This document shows positions 1 through 5,028 of a DNA stretch of 5,028 nt, in pieces. The notes beneath the pieces are model-generated. The model worked only from the letters and a program-made list of their open reading frames with translations. It was not told where the DNA came from and searched no databases. Every line of letters starts with the position of its first letter. Position 1 is the first letter of the stretch. The stretch is from an uncultured beta proteobacterium. Lineage in GTDB: Bacteria; Pseudomonadota; Gammaproteobacteria; Burkholderiales; Burkholderiaceae_C. The DNA is taken from NCBI GenBank assembly GCA_903834645.1, contig CAILKA010000649.1:1-5028 (forward strand), written 5' to 3'. The translations under genes and the position numbers were made by a program.

Positions 1-1063
1 CCACGAACTCGGCGAAGTCGAGCATGTCGATCTTCTCGAGCTGGCTGGCGGCGCCGAACTCAGGCGTCATCACGTACATCGGGCAGTCCACGAGCGGCAC
101 GATGGCGGCGTCGCCCTGACCGATGCCCGAGGTCTCGACGATGACCAGGTCAAATCCGGCGACCTTGCAGGCGGCCAGCACGTCGGGCAGGGCGCGGCTG
201 ATCTCGCTGCCGAAGTCGCGCGTGGCCAGGCTGCGCATGAAGACGCGTGGCCCGGCGCTCCAGGGCCCGATGGCGTTCATGCGGATGCGGTCGCCCAGCA
301 GCGCCCCGCCGCTCTTGCGCCGCGAGGGGTCGATGCTCACCACCGCCACGCGCAGCGCATCGGTCTGGTCCAGGCGCAGGCGCCGGATGAGCTCGTCGGT
401 CAGGCTCGACTTGCCGGCCCCGCCCGTGCCGGTGATGCCCAGCACCGGGATGCGTGTGCCGGCTGCGGCCGCATGCAGCGCAGCCTGGAAGGCCGGGTCG
501 GCGCGGCCGTTCTCGAGCGCCGTGATGGCCTGCGCGAGCGCGCGCCAGGAGGCCTCGGTGTGGCCCTGCAGGGCAGCCAGGGCCTTCGGCGCATGCACCG
601 CCAGGTCCTGGTCGCAGCGCATCACCATCTCGCCGATCATGCCCTGCAGCCCCATGCGCTGGCCGTCCTCGGGGCTGAAGATGCGGGCTACACCGTAGGC
701 CTGGAGCTCACGGATCTCCGCCGGCACGATCACGCCGCCACCGCCGCCGAAGACCTGGACGTGCGCGCCGCCGCGCTCGCGCAGCAGGTCCACCATGTAC
801 TTGAAATACTCGACGTGGCCGCCTTGGTAGCTGCTCACGGCAATGCCCTGCACATCCTCCTGCAGTGCCGCCGTCACCACCTCCTCCACCGAGCGGTTGT
901 GTCCCAGGTGGATGACCTCCGCACCCATGTTCTGCAGGATGCGGCGCATGATGTTGATGGCTGCGTCGTGGCCGTCGAAGAGGCTGGCGGCCGTGACGAA
1001 GCGCACCTTGTGGGTCGGGCGGTATTCGGCGAGGGCCTTGTAGTCGGCGAGCAGGTCGGTCAT
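1..1063 (-). CDS. icmF: Fused isobutyryl-CoA mutase (IcmF), N-terminal part, cut by the left window edge
   Basis: This is the first 354 residues of IcmF, a cytoplasmic coenzyme-B12-dependent mutase that interconverts isobutyryl-CoA and n-butyryl-CoA and carries its own G-protein chaperone. The ATG at 1063 begins MTDLLADYKALAEY. A B12-binding domain spans about residues 19-150: DGHDAA at 30-35 supplies the cobalt-ligand His32, and a glycine run lies at 106-110. A MeaB/ArgK-like GTPase domain begins near 203. It has a Walker A motif GTGGAGKS at 212-219, the SIDPSRRKSGGALLGDR stretch at 243-259, and ETSGIGQGD at 310-318. Family members are about 1,080-1,100 residues, so the rest of the G domain and the TIM-barrel mutase domain lie beyond position 1. 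Domain order (B12, then G protein, then mutase) separates it from ordinary methylmalonyl-CoA mutase, where the B12 domain is C-terminal. The ribosome-binding site upstream of the ATG is weak. The start is supported by family resemblance: the conserved KVRFVTAASLFDGHD block begins at residue 19. Confidence 0.93.
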   Translation of the reverse strand, partial: MTDLLADYKALAEYRPTHKVRFVTAASLFDGHDAAINIMRRILQNMGAEVIHLGHNRSVEEVVTAALQEDVQGIAVSSYQGGHVEYFKYMVDLLRERGGAHVQVFGGGGGVIVPAEIRELQAYGVARIFSPEDGQRMGLQGMIGEMVMRCDQDLAVHAPKALAALQGHTEASWRALAQAITALENGRADPAFQAALHAAAAGTRIPVLGITGTGGAGKSSLTDELIRRLRLDQTDALRVAVVSIDPSRRKSGGALLGDRIRMNAIGPWSAGPRVFMRSLATRDFGSEISRALPDVLAACKVAGFDLVIVETSGIGQGDAAIVPLVDCPMYVMTPEFGAASQLEKIDMLDFAEFV

Positions 1064-1223
1064 GGCGGGCGTCCGGTGAGGGGGCGCGGCGCAGCGGCAG
1101 GCCGAGGCCCGAGTGGATGCGCCGAGTGCCGCAGATGATGCCACCGGGAGCTTTCACGGGGCAGACAAGGTTCAGACGCGGCTACCATTCGCAGCGAAAT
1201 CAGCCAGCCAGCGGGTAGCGCCC
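1064..1223. promoter_or_regulatory. Divergent icmF/coaX intergenic region
   Basis: This stretch of 160 bases lies between the start of icmF (leftward) and the likely TTG start of coaX (rightward), so it should carry promoters for both. The half next to icmF (about 1064-1150) is very GC-rich and shows no convincing promoter. The half next to coaX is less GC-rich and contains the candidate -10 and dyad listed separately, followed by a short CAGC-rich tandem stretch at 1201-1212. A frame open from a GTG at 1113 crosses part of it and joins coaX, but I read it as non-coding because it has no resemblance to the kinase family. No RNA gene or riboswitch, including a cobalamin riboswitch, is recognisable. 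Confidence 0.6.
1183..1198 (+). promoter_or_regulatory. Candidate -10 box with overlapping dyad upstream of coaX
   Basis: TACCAT at 1183-1188 resembles a sigma-70 -10 element and lies 35 bases before the TTG start of coaX, which would leave a leader of roughly 30 bases. No good -35 lies 16-18 bases upstream; TTCACG at 1153-1158 is too far. Beside it is a perfect short dyad, TTCGC-A-GCGAA (1188-1198), which could be an operator or chance. If transcription starts here, the upstream GTG at 1113 cannot be the coaX start. Confidence 0.3.
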
Positions 1224-2003
1224 TTGTTTCTTGCCATCGACATCGGCAACACACGCCTGAAGTGGGCGCTCTTCGACGAGGCCGAGCCGGGCGCCACCGC
1301 GCGCGAGCACGGGGCCGTGTTCCTCGAGCGCATCGACGAACTGGCGGAGACGGCCTGGAACAGGCTGCCGGCCCCACGGGCGATGCTCGGCTGCAACGTG
1401 GCCGGCGAGGCGGTCAGGCGGCGCGTGGAGGAGCAGCTCGAGCTGTGGGAGGTGCTGCCGCGCTGGGCCGTGCCGAGTGCCGCCGAGGCGGGGGTCGTCA
1501 ACGGTTACGCGATCCCGATGCGCCTGGGAGCCGACCGCTGGGTGGCGCAGCTCGGGGCGCGCTGGCGCATGCAGTGCCGCGGCGGGGCGCAACCGGTGCT
1601 CGTCGTGATGGTCGGCACGGCCGTGACGGTGGACGCCCAGGACGCGCAGGGGCGGTTTCTGGGCGGCCTGATCGTGCCCGGCCACGGCATCATGCTGCGT
1701 GCCCTCGAGGGAGGCACGGCCGGCTTGCGCGTGCCCACGGGTGAGGTCGTCCCGTTTCCGACCAACACGAGCGATGCCCTCACGAGCGGGGGCACCTTTG
1801 CGATCACTGGCGCGATCGAGCGCATGCACCGCCATCTGCGTGAGCATGCCGGCGCCGAGCCGCACACCATCATGAGCGGTGGAGCAGGCTGGAAGGTCTC
1901 ACCCCACCTCACCATCGCGCATGAGCTCGTCGACACGCTGATCTTCGACGGGCTCCTTGCGCTGGCAGCTGCGCGTGCGGGGCGCTACCCCGCTGCCCCC
2001 TAG
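1224..2003 (+). CDS. coaX: Type III pantothenate kinase (CoaX)
   Basis: This enzyme phosphorylates pantothenate with ATP, the first committed step of coenzyme A synthesis, in the cytoplasm. It belongs to the ASKHA fold. From the TTG start the protein is 259 residues, normal for type III kinases. Visible motifs are the N-terminal phosphate-binding block AIDIGNTRLKW (4-14), NGY at 93-95, GADRW at 102-106 with the presumed catalytic base Asp104, GTAVTVD at 131-137, GGLIVPG at 147-153, and a late MSGGAGWK block. The TTG start is chosen because the family begins at MxFLAIDxGNT, and no ATG or GTG lies nearer than the GTG at 1113, which would add 37 unrelated residues. The ribosome-binding site before TTG is poor, so the start is the least certain part. 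The gene stands alone; no birA, which often accompanies coaX, is next to it. It diverges from icmF and converges on hslU. Confidence 0.93.
   Translation: MFLAIDIGNTRLKWALFDEAEPGATAREHGAVFLERIDELAETAWNRLPAPRAMLGCNVAGEAVRRRVEEQLELWEVLPRWAVPSAAEAGVVNGYAIPMRLGADRWVAQLGARWRMQCRGGAQPVLVVMVGTAVTVDAQDAQGRFLGGLIVPGHGIMLRALEGGTAGLRVPTGEVVPFPTNTSDALTSGGTFAITGAIERMHRHLREHAGAEPHTIMSGGAGWKVSPHLTIAHELVDTLIFDGLLALAAARAGRYPAAP
1977..1993 (+). terminator. Hairpin at the 3' end of coaX
   Basis: A perfect 6-base stem (GCGGGG with CCCCGC) and a 5-base loop CGCTA lie just inside the end of coaX, 7 bases before its stop codon. There is no T-tract after it, so it is not a standard intrinsic terminator. It may slow or protect the transcript end, or be a by-product of high GC. 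Confidence 0.25.
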
Positions 2004-2015
2004 GCCAGGTCGGCG

Positions 2016-2034
2016 CCGCTACAGCACGTAGCGG
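2016..2034. terminator. Hairpin across the hslU stop codon, in the convergent coaX/hslU junction
   Basis: A perfect 7-base stem (CCGCTAC with GTAGCGG) and a 5-base loop AGCAC cover the last codons and the TAG stop of hslU, and lie 13 bases after the coaX stop. The position between converging genes fits a bidirectional terminator, but no T-run follows on either strand. The adjoining 8-base palindrome CGGCGCCG (2011-2018) overlaps it. Function is inferred from position only. Confidence 0.3.
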
Positions 2035-3383
2035 GAGAGGTCCTCGTTGCGGGCAAGTTCGCCCAGCCGCGCTTCCACGAGCTCTGCGTCCACGCGCACC
2101 TGCAGGCCGGTGCCCGTAGGCGCCTCGAAGCTCACCTCCTCCAGCAGCCGCTCCAGCACGGTGGCCAGGCGCCGCGCGCCGATGTTCTCCATGCGCTCGT
2201 TGACCTCGCAGGCGATCTGCGCAATGCGCCGCACCGCATCCGGCGTGAAATCGAGGGTCACCCCTTCGGTGGCCAGCAGCGCCTGGTACTGGGCCACGAG
2301 GCTGCTTTGCGTGCGAGTGAGGATGGCCTCGAAATCGTCCACCGACAGTGCCGTGAGCTCCACCCGGATCGGGAACCGGCCCTGGAGCTCGGGGATCAGG
2401 TCGCTCGGGCGCGCGAGGTGAAAGGCGCCTGAGGCGATGAAGAGCATATGGTCGGTGCGAACCATGCCGTACTTGGTGCTCACCGCCGTGCCTTCCACGA
2501 GCGGCAGCAAGTCACGCTGCACGCCCTGGCGGCTGACATCGGCGCCGGCTTGCTCGCCGCGCGAGGCCACCTTGTCGATCTCGTCGATGAAGACGATGCC
2601 GTGGGCCTGGGCCTGCGCCAGCGCGCTGGCACGGATGTCGTCCTCGTTGAGCAGCCGGGCGGCCTCTTCGTCGACCAGGGTGCGCAGGGCCTCGGCGATG
2701 CGCAGGCGACGCGTGCGCCTGCGCGGGGCGCCGCCGAACTGCGTGAACAGGCCCTTGATCTGCTCGGCCATCTCCTCCATGCCTTGCGGGCCGAGCACTT
2801 CAAGGGCCGGACGCGCCTCGGCCACCTCGAGCTCGATCTCCTTGTCGTCCAGCGCCCCTTCGCGCAGGCGCTTGCGCATGACCTGACGCGCCGCGCCGTC
2901 GGCAGGTGGCGCCGACTCCGCGGCCAACCCGGCATGACGCGGTGGCGGAACGAGGATGTCGAGGACGCGATCCTCGGCGGCGTCCTGGGCGCGGGGGCGC
3001 AGTCGCGTGAGCTGGCGCTCGCGCTCCTGCTTGACGGCCACCTCCACCAGGTCGCGCACGATGGTGTCCACATCCTTGCCGACATAGCCCACCTCGGTGA
3101 ACTTGGTGGCTTCGACCTTGATGAAGGGCGCGTCCGCGAGCCGCGCCAGGCGGCGGGCGATCTCCGTCTTGCCCACGCCCGTGGGCCCGATCATGAGGAT
3201 GTTCTTCGGGGTGATCTCGGTGCGCAGCGGCTCGGCCACCTGCTGGCGGCGCCAGCGGTTGCGCAGCGCAATGGCCACGGCGCGCTTGGCTGCAGCCTGA
3301 CCCACGACGTGGCGGTCGAGTTCGCGCACGATCTCGCGCGGGCTCAGCCCCGCGCCGGCGGGTTCGATCGCTGGCTGGGTCAC
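2019..3383 (-). CDS. hslU: ATP-dependent protease ATPase subunit HslU (ClpY)
   Basis: HslU is the AAA+ hexamer that unfolds substrates and threads them into the HslV peptidase. The protein has 454 residues from the GTG start (E. coli has 443). Visible parts are the N-terminal block SPREIVRELDRHVVGQ (14-29), Walker A GPTGVGKT (66-73), the pore loop GYVG (99-102) that grips substrate, the inserted I domain (about 107-245), Walker B IVFIDE (263-268), ELQGRFPIR (332-340) with the likely arginine finger Arg336, sensor-2 region GARRL (402-406), and the C-terminal tail DLSRYVL, which inserts into HslV to activate it. GTG at 3383 is chosen because it overlaps the hslV stop in a GTGA arrangement, implying translational coupling. 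The next candidate upstream, at 3422, would reach well into hslV and add 13 residues unlike the family. No ATG lies before the conserved N-terminus. Confidence 0.97.
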   Translation of the reverse strand: MTQPAIEPAGAGLSPREIVRELDRHVVGQAAAKRAVAIALRNRWRRQQVAEPLRTEITPKNILMIGPTGVGKTEIARRLARLADAPFIKVEATKFTEVGYVGKDVDTIVRDLVEVAVKQERERQLTRLRPRAQDAAEDRVLDILVPPPRHAGLAAESAPPADGAARQVMRKRLREGALDDKEIELEVAEARPALEVLGPQGMEEMAEQIKGLFTQFGGAPRRRTRRLRIAEALRTLVDEEAARLLNEDDIRASALAQAQAHGIVFIDEIDKVASRGEQAGADVSRQGVQRDLLPLVEGTAVSTKYGMVRTDHMLFIASGAFHLARPSDLIPELQGRFPIRVELTALSVDDFEAILTRTQSSLVAQYQALLATEGVTLDFTPDAVRRIAQIACEVNERMENIGARRLATVLERLLEEVSFEAPTGTGLQVRVDAELVEARLGELARNEDLSRYVL

Positions 3384-3925
3384 AGGGTCTCGATCACGTG
3401 CTGCTGGTTGGTGTAAATGCACAGCTCGCCCGCCACGGTCAGCGCCTGCGAGACGATCTCGCGTGCGTCGAGCTGTGTGTGCGCGAGCAGGGCCCGTGCG
3501 GCCGCCTGTGCATAGGCGCCGCCCGAGCCGATGGCCACGATGCCGTGCTCGGGCTCGAGCACGTCGCCATTGCCGGTGATGATGAGCGAGGCCTCGCGGT
3601 CGGCCACGGCCAGCATCGCCTCCAGGCGGCGCAGCACGCGATCCGTGCGCCAGTCCTTCGTCAGCTCGACCGCCGCGCGCACGAGATGCCCCTGGTGCTT
3701 CTCGAGCTTGGCCTCGAAGCGCTCGAACAGCGTGAAGGCATCGGCGGTGGCGCCCGCAAAGCCGGCCAGCACCTGGTCGCGGTGCAGCTTGCGCACCTTG
3801 CGCGCGCTGGCCTTGATGACGATGTTGCCGAGCGTGACCTGGCCGTCGCCGCCCATCGCGACCTGCCAGCCCTGCGGCCCCTGGCGCCGCACGCTCAGGA
3901 TCGTCGTGCCGTGGAAGGTCTCCAT
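3380..3925 (-). CDS. hslV: ATP-dependent protease peptidase subunit HslV (ClpQ)
   Basis: HslV forms the double-hexameric threonine peptidase core of the HslVU protease, a cytoplasmic relative of the proteasome beta subunit. The protein has 181 residues. It begins METFHG, then TTILSVRR: the short prosequence must be removed to expose catalytic Thr7 (Thr1 of the mature enzyme). Asp27, Lys38 and Lys43 match Asp17, Lys28 and Lys33 of mature E. coli HslV, allowing for the 6-residue prosequence and a 4-residue longer loop at about 15-21 (QGPQGWQ). GDGQVTLGN (26-34), FAGATADAFTLFERFEAKLE, ITGNGDVLEPE, AIGSGGAYAQAAARAL and the terminal CIYTN are family blocks. The ATG at 3925 follows the upstream STAS gene stop by 5 bases, with GAG as a modest ribosome-binding site overlapping that stop. 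The frame continues upstream to 4108, but that part overlaps the STAS gene and is rejected. The stop overlaps the hslU start. Confidence 0.97.
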   Translation of the reverse strand: METFHGTTILSVRRQGPQGWQVAMGGDGQVTLGNIVIKASARKVRKLHRDQVLAGFAGATADAFTLFERFEAKLEKHQGHLVRAAVELTKDWRTDRVLRRLEAMLAVADREASLIITGNGDVLEPEHGIVAIGSGGAYAQAAARALLAHTQLDAREIVSQALTVAGELCIYTNQQHVIETL

Positions 3926-3930
3926 CGTGT

Positions 3931-5028
3931 TCACTCGCGGCGCACGTGCACGCCAGCGTGCTCGCTGATGCCCATGGCGACGAAGAACAGGGCGACGAGC
4001 CGGTGCGTGTCGATGAAGCGCACGCTGCGGTTCTCCGAACGCTTGGCCAGGACCCAGTTCAGCAGGTCGCCCGCGGCCAGGAAGTCCACGCGGATGAGCC
4101 TGGCGCACGACACGTTGACGACGCTGGCCGCGCCGATGTCGCCGTTCAGGCTGACGAGGGTGTCGCCGATGTCACCCACGAGCTGGCCCGACAGTTCCAG
4201 GCTCGCCACCTGCACCTGGGCCGGCTCGTCGTCGAAGAGTGCCGATTCCATGAACGAGGTCGAGACCTCGCTGACGAGTGACAGCGGCTGCGTCTGCACC
4301 GAGGCACCTGAGGTACTCTGCCGGGCACGGCAGCGCGGCGCTTCCCAGGCCGGGGGCGAGACCTCGTAGGTCATGCAGTAGTCGATGGCCGCCTCGTCGA
4401 AGAGGTCGGCGCGGTTGAGCACGCGCAAGACAGCCAGCCGCGTCATCCAGAAGGCAGGGTCGGCGTCGCGGTCGCCTGTGGAGGCGGCCTCGGACAACAG
4501 CGCCACGAGGTTATCCAGGCCGACCCAGCGCATCTCCAGCGGCTGTCCGGCCCAGCTGCGCAGCAGGTCGGTGAGTTGCGTGGCGGCTTCGACGTCGATG
4601 CTGCGCGCGCCGCTCCAGTCGAGCACCCAGGGCTGGGGCAGCTGCATGGACTGCGAGCGCAGGGCCGTCACGGTGCGCGCATCCAGCAGGGGCGGGCAGG
4701 TCCAGCCCACCTGGCTGGTCGGCGAGCCCGAGGGCGTCGAGGCCGGCTGGTCTTCGTGCAGGGCTTCGGCCACCGCCTTGGGCAGCGAGTACCAGGACGG
4801 GGCCGACAAGCCCAGCCGCCGCGCATATTCGTAGGCCAGCGCGTCGAACCGCTCCTGCTGTCCGGTGGCACGGTAGAGGTCGAGCAGCACGAGCCAGGTC
4901 TCGGGCTGCGTTTCGCGTGCGCCGCCCGGGGCGATCATCTCGCGCAGGGCCCTTTCGCATTGGTCGAAGTCGGCGTTGGCAAACGAGATCACGGCCTCGT
5001 CCAGGCCCGCGTCATGCACGGAACTGGC
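3931..5028 (-). CDS. Double STAS-domain protein upstream of hslVU, 5' end cut by the right window edge
   Basis: I recognise the fold type but not a named gene. The frame is open to the window end, so the true start probably lies beyond 5028; the GTG at 5019 is only the first possible start seen. Numbering from that GTG (362 residues), about 6-90 form a helical, TPR-like block (ETWLVLLDLYRATGQQERF at 40-58 looks like the helical repeats of FimV-type proteins). A Pro/Ser/Thr linker follows (92-110), then STAS-like domain 1 (about 126-180), a helical segment (187-216), a Ser/Thr-rich linker (229-256) and STAS-like domain 2 (about 267-358). At the usual STAS phosphoserine site the first domain has IDVEAA (141-146) and the second VDFLAA (311-316), so neither has a Ser or Thr to phosphorylate. 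There is no signal peptide or membrane segment in the visible part. It ends 5 bases before hslV and so is very likely co-transcribed with hslVU. A cytoplasmic protein-binding or scaffold role is inferred; its partner is unknown. Confidence 0.85.
   Translation of the reverse strand, partial: ASSVHDAGLDEAVISFANADFDQCERALREMIAPGGARETQPETWLVLLDLYRATGQQERFDALAYEYARRLGLSAPSWYSLPKAVAEALHEDQPASTPSGSPTSQVGWTCPPLLDARTVTALRSQSMQLPQPWVLDWSGARSIDVEAATQLTDLLRSWAGQPLEMRWVGLDNLVALLSEAASTGDRDADPAFWMTRLAVLRVLNRADLFDEAAIDYCMTYEVSPPAWEAPRCRARQSTSGASVQTQPLSLVSEVSTSFMESALFDDEPAQVQVASLELSGQLVGDIGDTLVSLNGDIGAASVVNVSCARLIRVDFLAAGDLLNWVLAKRSENRSVRFIDTHRLVALFFVAMGISEHAGVHVRRE

Noticed and set aside
800..806. CTTGAAA, resembling a sigma-32 -35 element
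   Set aside because: It lies inside icmF on the antisense strand, is explained by the codons of the conserved VEYFKYM segment, and has no matching -10 or downstream gene.
123..1138. Plus-strand open frames opposite icmF (123-698 and 473-1138)
   Set aside because: The minus strand reads as a continuous, motif-rich IcmF across this whole stretch; the plus-strand frames have biased, unrecognisable sequences.
2700..2960. A possible frame disturbance in the HslU I domain, where the sequence is more variable
   Set aside because: The frame is continuous, and this domain is known to vary between species; family-like blocks (REGALDDKEIELEV, RIAEALRTLVDEEAARL) sit in order on both sides.
2448..3416. 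A 322-residue open frame on the plus strand opposite hslU
   Set aside because: It is a shadow of hslU in GC-rich DNA: its His/Ala/Arg/Leu-rich composition resembles no family, while the minus strand encodes a full HslU with all motifs.
3926..4108. Longer HslV starting up to 61 residues earlier
   Set aside because: The extra part overlaps the end of the STAS gene out of frame and does not resemble HslV; the METFHG-TT start matches the family.
3398..4369. A 323-residue open frame on the plus strand opposite hslV and the STAS gene
   Set aside because: It crosses two well-supported minus-strand genes and has no recognisable domain; long antisense frames are expected at this GC content.

Overview
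The window is high-GC, densely coding bacterial DNA. Its protein sequences look like a betaproteobacterium of the order Burkholderiales (Comamonadaceae or the Leptothrix/Rubrivivax/Caldimonas group). This placement is by remembered resemblance: the HslV prosequence starting METFHG, the long-form HslU, the IcmF N-terminus, and a stand-alone CoaX with a FLAIDIGNTRLKWALFD start. No search was run. I found no mobile elements, RNA genes, CRISPR arrays or signs of recent transfer.

Left part (1-1223). The 5' third of icmF, the fused coenzyme-B12-dependent isobutyryl-CoA mutase, lies on the minus strand and runs off the left edge. It shows the B12-binding domain and the start of the MeaB-type G-protein chaperone domain. 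A 160-base divergent intergenic region separates it from coaX (type III pantothenate kinase, plus strand). That region holds a weak candidate -10 box with a short dyad beside it, and coaX most likely starts at a TTG codon.

Right part (2004-5028). coaX and hslU converge with only 15 bases between their stop codons, and a short hairpin sits in each 3' end. A tight minus-strand gene set is transcribed from right to left: a double STAS-domain protein (5' end cut by the right edge), then hslV (5-base gap), then hslU (GTGA overlap with hslV). HslV is the threonine peptidase and HslU the AAA+ unfoldase of one ATP-dependent protease. The STAS protein is the only gene without a known role. Its position at the head of the hslVU transcription unit, and the absence of the phosphorylatable serine from both STAS domains, make it the most interesting item here.

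IcmF rearranges CoA thioesters and CoaX commits pantothenate to CoA synthesis, so the divergent pair has a loose metabolic link. No shared regulation is proven. Apart from the STAS gene this looks like ordinary core-genome sequence, and I do not see a new defence or mobile system.
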